Origin: Triglochin maritima
Taxonomy: Eukaryota; Streptophyta; Magnoliopsida; Alismatales; Juncaginaceae
DNA length: 64,000 bases
Direction: 5' to 3'
Assembly (NCBI GenBank): GCA_963682175.1
Contig: OY821792.1
Coordinates: 447,501 to 511,500 of the forward strand
Positions 45,954 through 56,562 of the stretch are shown here, in pieces (position 1 is the first letter of the stretch; each line of letters starts with the position of its first letter). The notes under the pieces were generated by a model, which was not told the DNA's origin, did not search any database, and was given only the letters and a program-made list of their open reading frames with translations. The position numbers were made by a program, and so were the translations under genes.

Positions 45954-47240
45954 CAAAACACTCTTGAGTCAAGTACTCTTACCCTTATGAGGCTAAGCAA
46001 GCACAAGTTCTCGACTCGACCCTAAAATGCTAATAGATAATGTAAAGGGGAGGAGACTAGAACGTATAAGTAGGTGAGAAGAAGATGACTCAGAGGAGAA
46101 GGGAAACTTAACTCTAAAGATAGATAAGAGGGTCGGTCAGAGGTTTCCTAAGAAAGCACGGTTCAAACAATCCTAGACCTAGTGTCGCTTAGATCTAGAC
46201 GACTCCTAACTGGTTGAGTCGAATTGATTTGCTTGATTCACCTCCCTCACCAATCAAACCAAGTTGGCCAGTTAGTGTATAGCTAGTGGGGGCGCTTCCG
46301 ACAGAGTCGGTGCCAATTAGACAACCACGTCGCTTGGAAGACTTTCGTCAACACAAAAACACTTTCTAGACACCAAATTGAATTCAATTAGCTTCAGGTC
46401 ATAGCAAGTCAAACCAATCTCCTCCTTAATTGAGTCCGAGTCCTTAGGGGTCAATGTCTAATTGATTTTAATTTTAGGCTTGGGTGACACTTGAGGATTG
46501 TGATTTGTGGGCCACAGAAGGGTGATGAAATCCCCACCGTATCTTTTCCTATGGAGTTGCCCTTAAGATAGTTTAACTTAGATCTAACAAAGATAGTCAA
46601 ACAATGGTCTTTTTAATGGGGGCAATTGCAAGGTTGTATGCAAATTAAATTATATGCTTAAATGCAGTCGTTAAAAACCGCGATACGTACCTTGTCTCCA
46701 GCACTCTTCAACAAAAATAATTTACAATAATTTAGCAAGAATAATGCAAACAAAACATTATATGATGCATGCACTAAGGTCTTTCTAATTTTGCCAATTT
46801 TTAGGTCAGAGTTGAGTTATTGCTTATTATGGAATTTTTGACCCTAACACGTGCAATTCTACGAAAGGAAACTTTTCGAAAATTCAGATTATACGAGAAA
46901 GGCAAGAAAAGTTACCTCCGCAATGCTCAGACAGGTTCGCCGCCTGCTCTCGGCATTTTCCAGTAGCTCAATGCGACCAATCCACGATGTAGACGACCTC
47001 AGAGAAAAATGACGCCCAGAAGCCTTACTGGTGCGGCGAATTCGCCGCAAGTTGTTCTTCAGGTGCGGCGATTTCGCCGCTCGTTTAGCTCCAAATGTGC
47101 CCGGATTTCTCCGCGCACTCTGTTGTCCCCTGAAACACAAATCCAAATACTTAGATTGCGCACAAGATAAACAGGATAAAATCGAAAACACAAAAACAAC
47201 AAAAATCTGCGTCGCCTCCCCGGCAACGGCGCCAAAAACT

Positions 47241-48437
47241 TGATGAGAATTAAATTTATACCGCAAGTGCACGGCGTCAATGGAGACGTGGCAAATACGG
47301 GTCGAACACAAGGAGGGAGAGATTATGTTATTAGTGTGATTTTTGATTAAGGGGAAATGAGAGAAGAATTAAGTTTGGTTTTGAGATTTTTGGGTTTTAG
47401 TTATTTAAAGCAAGAAACAAAAACAATTAAAACTAAAGCAAGAACAAAGAAGTGAATTCCGTTGGGTGGAGGATTAGATTTAAGGTTTAGATTAGAGAAT
47501 TTAGAAACTTATAATAAATCATATTAGTTATGAAGCATTACATGATAAATGATTTAACATAAACTCAAGTAATCAAAATAAACTAACACGAAATTAAAAT
47601 AATAACATTCATTCATCTTCTCTTCACCCTAATCCGTCACCTCCACCCTTTGGAAGGAGTTAGAAACTCATAGAGGGAGGAAGAAGGGGTCCTAGAGGCA
47701 TTACAAAAGAAAACTAAAAACACAAAATAAAAGAAACAGAATTTTATTGCTAAATTATAGAACAAAAGGAAGAACTCCTCACAACATCGTTCTCGGGGCT
47801 ATTTATAGCCGATACAAGGGACCTAAGCATGAAATAAGAAAGTACACGCGTCAACACGCAACCGGTAAAATTTTTAGAGCATTAATCTAATTTGGTGCGG
47901 CGGATTCGCCGCAATTTGCTCTTGAGGTGCGGCGGAATCGCCACCTTTTTGGCTCCGAATCGACCCGGATTTTTCCTGTGTGTTTATGGTATGATTTCAA
48001 TGTCATTTGCGCGTCTGGATTGATTCTTGCATATCTTTGGAGATCCGAATTAATTTCTTCATATATTTGGAGATCCACATTGATTTTTCTTTATATTTTC
48101 TCCGTAATAATAAAAGCTACTCGTGATTTGCAATTAGGTCCTTGACTTTTTGCAATTAAGTCCCCGGCTACTTTTGTGCTTAAGTCCTTGTTCTTTTCGT
48201 AATTAGGACTTGAATGCTTTTATGCTTGGATACATTTCCATTTGAAACCCGATAAACTTGAACTTGGTCTTTATGATAGAAATGAGTCTTTTGTACGCGT
48301 TTATGCTCGGGATGTGGGTAATTTGCATTCAGGTCCCTGTATTCTGTAAATAAGACTAAACACATACCTTGGTAGCATTTATTGATGTAAAAGTAATATA
48401 AATGAAAGACATATGATGCAATGTATGCAATGCATCA
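47241..48437 (-). repeat. Gypsy LTR 4 (outer, 5' on minus strand)
   Basis: This outer 1197-bp LTR has the TCTCCGTAAT variant of LTR 1. It also has private changes near its outer end (CCTTGGTAGC, GATGTAAAAGTAATATAAA) not seen in LTRs 1-3. The TSD AACGT follows at 48438-48442. Confidence 0.92.
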
Positions 48438-48458
48438 AACGTTTAACGACATTTCCAT
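48438..48458 (-). pseudogene. FAR1-like gene, first codons beyond the array
   Basis: On the minus strand the frame reads MEMSLNV up to the target duplication AACGT. The valine codon (GT|T) is completed on the other side of the array and continues PKEKMIFPSF, so this is the start of the FAR1 pseudogene at 30567-31512. The first ATG is at 48458, and a second in-frame ATG follows two codons later. Confidence 0.8.
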
Positions 48459-49089
48459 TTGAGTGAAGATTTCTCTCAAAACAAAGAGAAATGAACGAAA
48501 ATGAAAAAGAAAGGAAGAAGTGACAGTGGTCATTCCGTGCATCTTCGTCAAAAAGAGGCATGAAGCAGGTGGGAGCGCCAAAAGGAATGATATGATTTGG
48601 AGCACGTCTGATTTGAGATGCATTAAATGCGGCTGCCCCCTCTGCCCGCCAAAAATATTAAAACTTTGGCTGAGCTGGATTTGTACAACTCAGCAGCGTC
48701 CCGCCACAACGTCCCGAAGAGCGGTTACTAAACATTTTCCATGCTCAAATTGCCAAAGAATGTGTACTTCAAAATTTGTTTAATTATTTTACGTGTATAA
48801 AAATGATTGGTTACTCTGAAAAAGAAAGTGAGAATAGTTAAACAAGTTGCAACAAATCTACTCTAGATTGTCGTGAATAATACATTGGATTCGTGATGAA
48901 AAATATCAAAGAAACACCAATCTACAAGATTGACTACAAAACAAATCATTATTTATCATTTTCCTATCCACGAACGAGTTTGCTTATTTGAAGATCTGAA
49001 ATTTGTAGCCGTTCGTTTCAGCTACCCACTGCAGGTCTGGAATTTGTAGCCGTTCGTTTCAGCTGCCACTGACTGATGAGAACACACTT
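48459..49089. other. Intergenic region between FAR1 start and UGT
   Basis: It holds the upstream side of the FAR1 pseudogene (minus) and of the UGT (plus). The only clear structure is a 41-bp direct repeat next to the UGT. No other gene is seen. Confidence 0.5.
48993..49073 (+). repeat. 41-bp direct repeat upstream of UGT
   Basis: Two adjacent copies share AATTTGTAGCCGTTCGTTTC and the flanking GATCTG/GGTCTG and CAGCT.CCACTG parts. They end about 20 bases before the first UGT ATG. Confidence 0.8.
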
Positions 49090-50529
49090 TTGCTTATTTA
49101 TTTAAATCAGGGCAACAAATGCAGGTCTCATCCAAAACAACAAAAAATGCATCATATTTTGCTCGTTTGCTTTTTCTCCCAGGGGAACGTCAACCCCTTC
49201 CTCCGCCTGGCCAAGCGCCTCGCTTCCAAGGGCCTCCTGGTGACCCTCTCCTCCACCACCGAAATTGGCAATCGACTAGCCACGGCCACCGGAATCCCGA
49301 CCTCAGGCGAAGCCATTCCGGTAGGCGAAGGCCACATCCGGTTCGAGTTTTTCTCGGTCGGGAAGGAGAACCACGACAAGAAAAATATGCGAGGACTAGA
49401 GGATGCCATGACCATGCTCGAAACCTACGGTCCCATCGGTATATCTGACATAATCCGACGCCAGGCGGACGAGGGGCGGCCCGTGCGGTGTATAATTGGC
49501 AACCCTTTCATCCCTTGGGTGATCGACGTCGGTGCGGAAGTCGGAATCCCATGCGGAATCCTTTGGGTCCAATCCTGTGCCGTTTTGTCCATCTACTATC
49601 ACCAACAACACAACCTCGTCGAGTTCCCGACAGCCGAAAACCCCGACCATCTTCTTGAGCTTCCCGGGATACCATCTCTTCAGCTAAACGAGATTCCGTC
49701 CATCTCCCTCAACCCTTCGCTGACATCCCGGCTTGTTATGCTGTTTCAGAAGCTGTCCAAGGTTAAGTTCGTCCTCATCAATTCGTTCAGCGAACTGGAG
49801 GGAGAGGTTCTGGCGGACATGTCTTCGCGAGTCCAGCTCCTCCCCGTCGGCCCTCTGGTCGAGTTGGGGGATGACGGAAGCGAGTTAAGAGGAGACCTCA
49901 TCCGGACGGTGCCTGGATGCGTGGACTGGCTGGACTCCCAGCCCCAGAACTCCGTCGTGTACGCATCAGTCGGGAGTATAGTGAAGTTGGAGAAGGATGA
50001 CGTCGAGGCGATGGCGTTTGGTCTGAGAAATAGTAAAAAGAGGTTCCTGTGGGTGGTGAGGGACGACACTAAGGACCTGCTTCCTGCCGAGTTTGCGGAG
50101 GAGACGAAGGACAGGGGATTAGTCGTGAGCTGGTGCCCACAGGACCAGGTTCTCCAGCACGGCTCTGTTGGATGTTTCCTGACTCACTGCGGTTGGAATT
50201 CGACTTCGGAGGCAATCACTTATGGCGTTCCGGTCATCGCCTTCCCTGATTTGGGGGACCAGTACGCTAATGCGAAGTTGATGGTTGATGTTTGCGGTAT
50301 CGGAGTGCATGTTAGGAAGAAAGAGAAGAACGGTGATTCGAAGGTATCTGTTGGGATGGACGATATTGTGAGGGCCGTCAAAGAGGTCCTCGATGGGCCA
50401 AGAGCGGAGGAGATGAGGAAGAATGCTGCCAAGTGGAAAGCAATGGCATGCACAGCGGTTGGCAAAGGTGGGTCGTCGGAGAAGAACTTTCTGGCGGTGA
50501 TCGAGGAGGACATCAGACGTTCTACATAG
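49090..50529 (+). CDS. UDP-glycosyltransferase, family 1, UGT84-like
   Basis: A single-exon open frame of 479 codons is present. ATG 49147 (MHHILLVCFFSQGNVNPFLR) fits the family N-terminus better than 49090. The 44-residue PSPG sugar-donor box is complete at about 348-391, from WCPQDQVLQHG through THCGWNSTSEA to GDQ. IGNPFIPWVIDVGAEVGIPCGILWVQSCA resembles the UGT84 group, which makes glucose esters of phenolic acids from UDP-glucose in the cytosol. The N-terminal motif is odd. Where family members have QGHVNP with the catalytic histidine, this has QGNVNP (N33, codon 49186-49188). It may therefore be inactive or altered, or simply an unusual copy. The coding part is much more GC-rich than its surroundings and has no stops. 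Confidence 0.88.
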   Translation: MLIYLNQGNKCRSHPKQQKMHHILLVCFFSQGNVNPFLRLAKRLASKGLLVTLSSTTEIGNRLATATGIPTSGEAIPVGEGHIRFEFFSVGKENHDKKNMRGLEDAMTMLETYGPIGISDIIRRQADEGRPVRCIIGNPFIPWVIDVGAEVGIPCGILWVQSCAVLSIYYHQQHNLVEFPTAENPDHLLELPGIPSLQLNEIPSISLNPSLTSRLVMLFQKLSKVKFVLINSFSELEGEVLADMSSRVQLLPVGPLVELGDDGSELRGDLIRTVPGCVDWLDSQPQNSVVYASVGSIVKLEKDDVEAMAFGLRNSKKRFLWVVRDDTKDLLPAEFAEETKDRGLVVSWCPQDQVLQHGSVGCFLTHCGWNSTSEAITYGVPVIAFPDLGDQYANAKLMVDVCGIGVHVRKKEKNGDSKVSVGMDDIVRAVKEVLDGPRAEEMRKNAAKWKAMACTAVGKGGSSEKNFLAVIEEDIRRST

Positions 50530-51001
50530 GAAAATGTGATATTTACCTTTGTCAACTTTCCAGTTAATAAACGTTTATAATAAAATATTATTCGAATTTT
50601 AATTTATTTTAAAATTACATGACTATGATAATTTTATTAATTAATTTACTCTTCAGTGCAAATTTTTGGGGCTCAATTGCGACAAGAAAGAGTAACGTCG
50701 TGCTGTTTGTGGTTCCTATTGTTTCTTGTGATATTGATATCATGTTTGGTTCTGGAAATTGCGGTTGTTGGTCCTTGTCATTTTGGTTTGGGAATGTTGA
50801 GACGTTTAAAACATTGAGTCGTAATGGGAGTGACGGTGTTGCGGGGTTATTGTTTTCAAGTTTGATTTTTACAAAATAATAATTGGAATATCTTGGTTTA
50901 GTTTGGGTGATAGGTTTGTCAATTGAAAATGTTGTTTTTGATAAAAATAATTTCTTAAATGCTTGATAAGTTTGGTTGATAGGATTGTTAAATGGTTATA
51001 A
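50530..51001. other. 3' flank of UGT, no gene seen
   Basis: AATAAA-like sequences near 50563-50585 could serve polyadenylation of the UGT. An 86-codon open frame at 50619-50879 shows no recognisable feature. Confidence 0.45.
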
Positions 51002-51331
51002 CACTATTAGAAAAATAGGTTTCATTGTAGTTATCAGTCGGTCTAGGTATATTTCTATTGACGGATAAAATTAATTGTCAGTGCTAATATACACTCACGA
51101 CTATTCTTATAAACACCGAGGAATAATTTTGTAGTTTTCGTCAGATCAACAACATACACCGACCGATACGTACCGTCGTTGTACATTTCTGAAAAATTAG
51201 ATGACGGTAAAATATTTTTTTTTGGCACAAAAAGATCATCTGACGAGTTAATTACAATTCGCCGATGGATATATCTATCGATTTGTACATACGAACATAC
51301 ATCGATGGATAATATCCGTTTGTGTAGCGTG
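51002..51331. mobile_element. Possible CACTA-type MITE
   Basis: CACTATTAGAAAAATAGG at 51002 resembles a CACTA terminus. TGTGTAGCGTG at 51321-51331 could be the worn opposite end. The interior has repeated CGACGG/CCGTC-type and ATCGATGGATA motifs in both orientations, as in CACTA subterminal regions. No coding sequence. Confidence 0.4.
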
Positions 51332-52280
51332 TGAAAATAAACCGTTACAAAAAAAAATCGGACAATGAAACTTTATATTAGCACCCCAAACAACTTCCTT
51401 GTACTCTTCTCCCAAACTAGACTTCGAGCCCTCTTTCGACTCCCTCTCTGACTCTATTTGATTAGTAGCATAACATACACCGTACACATGCTATATATAT
51501 TTTATTTTACCCCAATTTTGTACTACTCGAGTGTTTGTTGTTATATTTCAGGTATTATATAATAAATAATAGAAAAAGAATTGAAACGTCAGAAGAAATG
51601 ACTTAAATGATGCAAAATGGAAATGTCTGTCATACACAAGGACCCATCAGCAACAGAGAATGATTCGGACGTAAGCACGGAGAGATCAAATAGCAAATTG
51701 AGAAACTTTACACCATCATGAGAAGTATTTTGACAATTAGATTCAAGCTCAGACTCAAATGACTGACCATGACACACCCCACGTGAAGATTTGAAGAGCT
51801 TAAGTAGACCTACAAAATTGGGTCGCGTCTGACAAATCGTGACCACCAATTGGCGGTCCATTTTGGTCAAGAGTCGACCCGGTTTCATGTGGTTGTTGGT
51901 TATGTAGTTTATGTCTATTTCAATTATGTTTCATTAGTTCCACACCAGGAGATTGTCCTCAATTGTCTTTTTCATGTCTATAAATAGAACTTTTCTTCCT
52001 CCTTTGTAACCTACACATTGCTTGGTGGTCATTCTCTCTACTTGGAGTAAGTCATTGAAGCAAAACTAAAGGTGGAGAGGATGTCACTTTTTAATATGAG
52101 TCATGCAAATAAAATATATTTTTTTAGTTAGATATTGTTTCCTTTAGTCTTGTATGTTTTGTTTCCTTAAATCTTAACATAATTAGTTAGATTAATGAGT
52201 TGTGAGTAGTTTCATCTCTCTTTGGGGTGAAGATAATGTTTATACATGTAATAAATAATGGGAAATGTTTTATGAACGCA
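51332..52280. other. Intergenic DNA, isolated TATA-like box
   Basis: CTATAAATAGAAC at about 51978-51990, followed by CT-rich sequence, looks like a plant promoter core or an LTR U3/R border. No coding region or LTR end could be tied to it. Confidence 0.35.
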
Positions 52281-53822
52281 GGGCGTCACGGACGCGCTCT
52301 ACGTGAATATCCATGTCAGCCCTTACGTGACCAAAGCATGAATGTTTTTTGTTTTTTCTTCCTGATGTCCACTCAAATCACATTAAATGCGTTTCAACTC
52401 AGCACGTTCTCTCTCTCCACCCAAATACAAATATGATGACACTCTTTCTTTCTTCTTCATTCTTTCTCTCCAGAATAAATCACCATTTCTAGCAAGATAT
52501 TATGTCGAAGAAGCGTCTGATGCCGACTCCCAGGATTCTTCACAACGTAAGCAGCGTGAATGGGACGGTGCGAAGACTTCCCGATGTTCTTGTCAGCGTT
52601 AGCATCGTGAATGTTCTTCCCTATTTTTTCCTAAACGTAATTCTTGTGGGGTAAAATATACAGTGGGAGGTTTGTTGAGTTTGTGCGGGGGTGGACGGGG
52701 GGCGGAATAAGTGTATTTTGTTTTGACATCATATTATTGCATTCCATATATTGATTCGTTTATTCCGACAATAATGAAACCATATATTATTCCGGACTGC
52801 AAATACACTTATTCCGGACTGCAAATACACTTATTCCGATTTCGGACAGCAAATCCACTTATTCCGGACAGCAAATCCACTTATTCCGGACAAACTTTAT
52901 GTTCTGTTTCTGGACACACTTTATTCTTAAACCGGACAACAAATACACTTATTCCGGACAACAAATACACTTATTCCGGACAGCAAATACACTTATTCCG
53001 GACAAACTTTCTGTTCCGTTTCTGGACACACTTTCTTCTTATTCTGGACAACTACACTTATTCCGGACTGCAAATACACTTATTCCGGACATCAAATACA
53101 CTTATTCCGGACAACAAATCAACTTATTCCGGACAAACTTTATGTTCCGTTTCTGGACACACTTTATTCTTAAACCGGACAACAAATACACTTAGTCCGG
53201 ACAACAAATACACTTATTCCGGACAGCAAATACACTTATTCCGGACAAACTTTCTGTTCCGTTTCTGGACACACTTTCTTCTTATTCTGGACAACTACAC
53301 TTATTCCGGACTGCAAATACACTTATTCCGGACATCAAATACACTTATTCCGGACAACAAATCAACTTATTCCGGACAAACTTTATGTTCCGTTTCTGGA
53401 CACACTTTATTCTTAAACCGGACAACAAATACACTTAGTCCGGACAACAAATACACTTATTCCGGACAGCAATATACACTTATTCCGGACATACACATAA
53501 CGTAAACAGGACAAACACATAATGTGAACTGCACACACACATAAAGTAAGCTAGACAAATTAAGTTGATCCAACGTAAAACTTAAAAACAAATATTTTAT
53601 TATGATAAGTGTGGGCTCTGCACGAATAATGAGACTGCACGATGTCCTAGGGTCTGCACACTGTCTTATCTGTGTATTGGGAAATGAATCGTTCAACTTA
53701 AAGAACCGGCGTTTTTTAAAAAGACCAAAACGCGCGAAGAGAAATTTCACTGACTGGACGCTGACTCAAAGAAAAATATCTGAGCTGTACAGATCCACGT
53801 AAGGCGCGTCCGTGACGCGCGC
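52281..53822. mobile_element. MULE-like non-autonomous element
   Basis: GCGTCACGGACGCGC and TACGTG.AT near 52284-52310 are inverted at about 53791-53818. Inside the left end, a CT-rich leader precedes a short frame from ATG 52502 (MSKKRLMPTPRILHN) ending at a GTAAG donor, the layout of PMD exon 1 in the MULE at 10828. ACATCATATTATTGCATTCC near 52726 matches 7508-7529 in another derivative. The right half is the Pro/Gly-free repeat array at 52790-53500. Exact ends and duplication are uncertain. Confidence 0.5.
52790..53500. repeat. 24-bp minisatellite with 243-bp higher-order unit
   Basis: The basic unit is TTATTCCGGACAACAAATACACT with substitutions. Groups of units including GTTTCTGGACACACTTT form a higher-order repeat of 243 bp, seen by the spacing of GTTCCGTTTCTGG at 52901, 53144 and 53387. 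Because 24 and 243 are multiples of 3, a long frame stays open through it. Confidence 0.9.
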
Positions 53823-54289
53823 GTCCGTCTATCAATGAATGAATGTTTTCTTATGCGATATGTGATGAATGTGAACGTATGCTTGTTTGTTTAAATGAGA
53901 ATACTTAACTTGATGAGTTTTGTCACAACTTTTAGACACTTTTCATGCTTGTTTAGGTTCTTAATAACCCATTTATTTATCCTCATGTTAATCAACTAGG
54001 TTAGTGATTGAAATGATAGGTTTTGCCACAACCGTTAGACACTTCCTATGCATGAAAACACAATCTATGCTTGTGTCATATTAAATGCATTCTTCACCAC
54101 CTTATTACATGTGTACACACACTCCACCCCTTAGGGGTCTTCATTACTGAATTTCATCTTGCCTTGTTAGTTGCTTAGTTTAGTTTAAGTGTTAATTCAC
54201 TCATAGTTTAATGTAGTTGGTTAGCACAATCCATTTATTTTTCTCTCATTTTCCACTCGAGTATGGTAGTTACAATAACATTCACAACT

Positions 54290-54400
54290 CCTAGAGGTTC
54301 AGCCCGTGTTTGCAACGTCTTCACCAACGCCTTGCACTTGCAGTTATTAAAACGATCAATCAAGTTTTTGACACCGTTGTCGCGGAGTTGGTCATGATTG
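54290..54400 (+). mobile_element. Decayed gypsy LTR end with primer binding site
   Basis: CCCGTGTTTGCAACGTCTTC, GCCTTGCACTTGCAGT and CAATCAAGTTTTTGACACCG line up in order with the LTR end and primer binding site of the concatemer family (CCCGTATTTGCCACGTCTCC, GCCGTGCACTTGCGGT, CATCAAGTTTTTGGCGCCG), in plus orientation. The LTR's other border and the internal region are not recognisable. Confidence 0.6.
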
Positions 54401-55589
54401 TTGTTGTTTCCACCATTTCGGTGGGCTTTTTTTCTCACATTTTCTCTTTAGTTTTTTTACTGGAGAGTGGAACAAGTGGACAGGAGAGCCTACAAGAGTA
54501 GGGGAGCACAATGGTGAAGTTTGGGGACTATAATCCCCAAAACCATCCGCTAATGGAGGATTTTGATATGTTGCTGGCGGATTTGGTGAGGAGTTTCTGC
54601 TTTATGTTTCACTAGTAGATTTAGATTTCTATGCTCATTTATAGTTGATACCTTCCACTGTTGATTCCATGCATGTTATGTTTTGTTGTCAAAAATTAAT
54701 TTACTTTGCATGCTCCCCACCTAATACAACTTGGACATTAAAAGTCAACGCAAAATATTAGTGGATTGTCATCTAGGTCATGTATCATTCCTAAATCTTG
54801 CGCACATTCATCTTTTCTTTGCTTTATTTTTTGTGTTGTTGAGTGTTGGCGTGAGGTACGTGCACCCATTGTCTCATTCATGCATGGTTAAAACATGCAT
54901 TAGTTAGTAAGGTGTATTGGAACTAACATGAGGTGAGTGCTTGTTTGATGAGTTGCTTGTAGGATTTTGTGTCCATATGTACGTGTATATTTAAAAAAAT
55001 TAATACAAGCATATATGATCGATTTCATATTTTCACCAATTTTATGTACATTGTTTTGTGTTTATTCTAATATCATGCAAACCTACATATATTAAAAACA
55101 AACAAGATATGATCATACCCAAAGGTTCTCTATAAACATTTTTGTTCTGTTGCCCGTCGAATCCCCTGCCGATTCGCCTCCAAGTGTTCACCAAACTCTA
55201 AACAAGATTAGAGAGAAAGGATCTAGTCAATTCAATCTCTAAATTAAGGTTAGAATCTAGCTAATAACCACTTTATGCTCCCTGAGAATTTAATGTATAA
55301 TGTATTGTAACGTGCAGGTAGACCTACCAATCGTGTCGTTTCGTATACTTTCATGTCGTGTTTTCTTACATGTACAAGTCAAGTTGACTATACACGAACA
55401 TGACGCAAAATAATTTCATGTACCCAACTGGAGAACACGAACACGACCCGCTTCATTTTGTGTAAACACGAAACTAAATGAATATATACGAAAATTTATA
55501 TATTAAATAGGTACCCTTCTTTCATTAGAATAAAATGCCCTTTAAATTATTATTTTTTAACTTTAAGACTAAAGGCTACAAACCCTCAA
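54401..55589. other. Intergenic DNA with possible hAT-like end
   Basis: No gene is seen. AATCGTGTCGTTTCGTATAC near 55330 and its loose inverse near 56836-56865 (CCGTGTTTCGTGTCAAATTG) suggest the ends of an old DNA element into which the LINE fragment fell. The match is weak. Confidence 0.35.
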
Positions 55590-56562
55590 AGAAGATCAAG
55601 TCGGGGATGAAACATTTATCCGTTTTTTCCTAGACCCGTGGTGTGGGAGACCTCTTCTATGCCAACCATGGGGCGATAGGTTACACTACGATATGGGGGT
55701 GCCTTAGGATATAATGGTAGCTGCTTTCAAAAGAAATGGGACATGGAACTTGCCATACCCACGGTCCACGGACATGAAGGATATATGACCGTAAATTTCC
55801 AGGATTGCCATCTATGGTGGCCCGACAGGCCCATCCGGGTGGGTGCACGGGGGATGCGTTCACAATACATGAAGCATGGTCATGGGTCGCAGGGTAGACG
55901 TCAAAGGCATGGTGGAGTAAGCTAATTTGTCACAAGCACCATGTCCCAAAGCAGACACTCCCGGCATGGCGGGCTATGCGAGGACGACTTATGACCAAGT
56001 AGCTCATGAGGACACGTGTGGCAGCCCATCACCAGACATGCATCCTCTGTCAATCAGGTGAGGAGACGGATACTAGGCATGTTGCGCGTTACGATGGATA
56101 TCCAAGCCACATTTGTGAATGAGGCAAGGAGAGTTATCGAAATTAAAGGGATCAAGGTGCATGTTACAACACTTCGGCTGACCTTCAATGCGGTCATCCA
56201 TGAGTGTTGGCAGGAGCGCAATCGAAGTATCTTTGAGCAAGAGCAGAAGAGGGCGACAAATGTGTTCGGACTTGTCAAGGATTTGGTTAGGACCACAGGA
56301 GCCACGATGAAGGAGTTACTGAACGACACGAACACATTGAAAGACTTTGTAAACGCATGGACGTAGACGTGTGGAGGTAGTTAGCTATTGCTAAAATAGT
56401 TAGTGCTTGAATACATTGTATTAGGTACTCGTAACTGTACGTATGGCCATGATGCAATTAGTATGCCCTGCAAACAAACTTCCAATTTTGTAGATTGTAA
56501 AATTTACACATTAATAGAATTTAGAGGTGATGCCTCCTTTTTGCTTTGCAAAAAATAAAAAG
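55590..56562 (+). pseudogene. LINE (L1-type) ORF2 3' fragment
   Basis: Broken frames on the plus strand give FIRFFLDPWCGRPLL near 55612 and, in 56016-56366, TLRLTFNAVIHECWQERNRS. Both are typical of the end of plant L1 reverse-transcriptase proteins, after the polymerase and in the zinc-binding tail. Stops and shifts interrupt it. The 3' end TTTAGAGGTGATGCCTCC...TTTGCAAAAAATAAAAA resembles an L1 3' UTR and tail. The 5' part is absent, as usual for LINE insertions. Confidence 0.7.

Larger units (their letters stand above)
31513..48437 (-). mobile_element. Ty3/gypsy concatemer: four LTRs, three internal regions
   Basis: Three internal regions alternate with four LTRs: LTR 31513-32712, 36760-37956, 42001-43197 and 47241-48437; internals 32713-36759, 37957-42000 and 43198-47240. 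The repeat period is about 5241 bp. The whole block is flanked by one target duplication, AACGT (31508-31512 and 48438-48442). Each unit has a tRNA-Asp primer binding site, a polypurine tract and one gag-like gene but no protease, reverse transcriptase or integrase, so it is non-autonomous and of Athila/Tat type. The units are almost identical, differing at a handful of positions by eye. One insertion followed by unequal exchange, or insertion of an already joined form, explains it. Confidence 0.93.

Noticed and set aside
31513..48437. Treating the array as three independent insertions
   Set aside because: LTRs are shared between neighbours and no target duplication lies between units.
52790..53500. 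CRISPR-like array
   Set aside because: There are no unique spacers; units are directly adjacent and degenerate, and the genome is a plant. The same applies to 30111-30566.
52711..53505. 264-codon open frame called as a protein gene
   Set aside because: It is made almost wholly of the 24-bp and 243-bp repeats, whose lengths are multiples of 3; no non-repeat coding part, start context or domain supports it.
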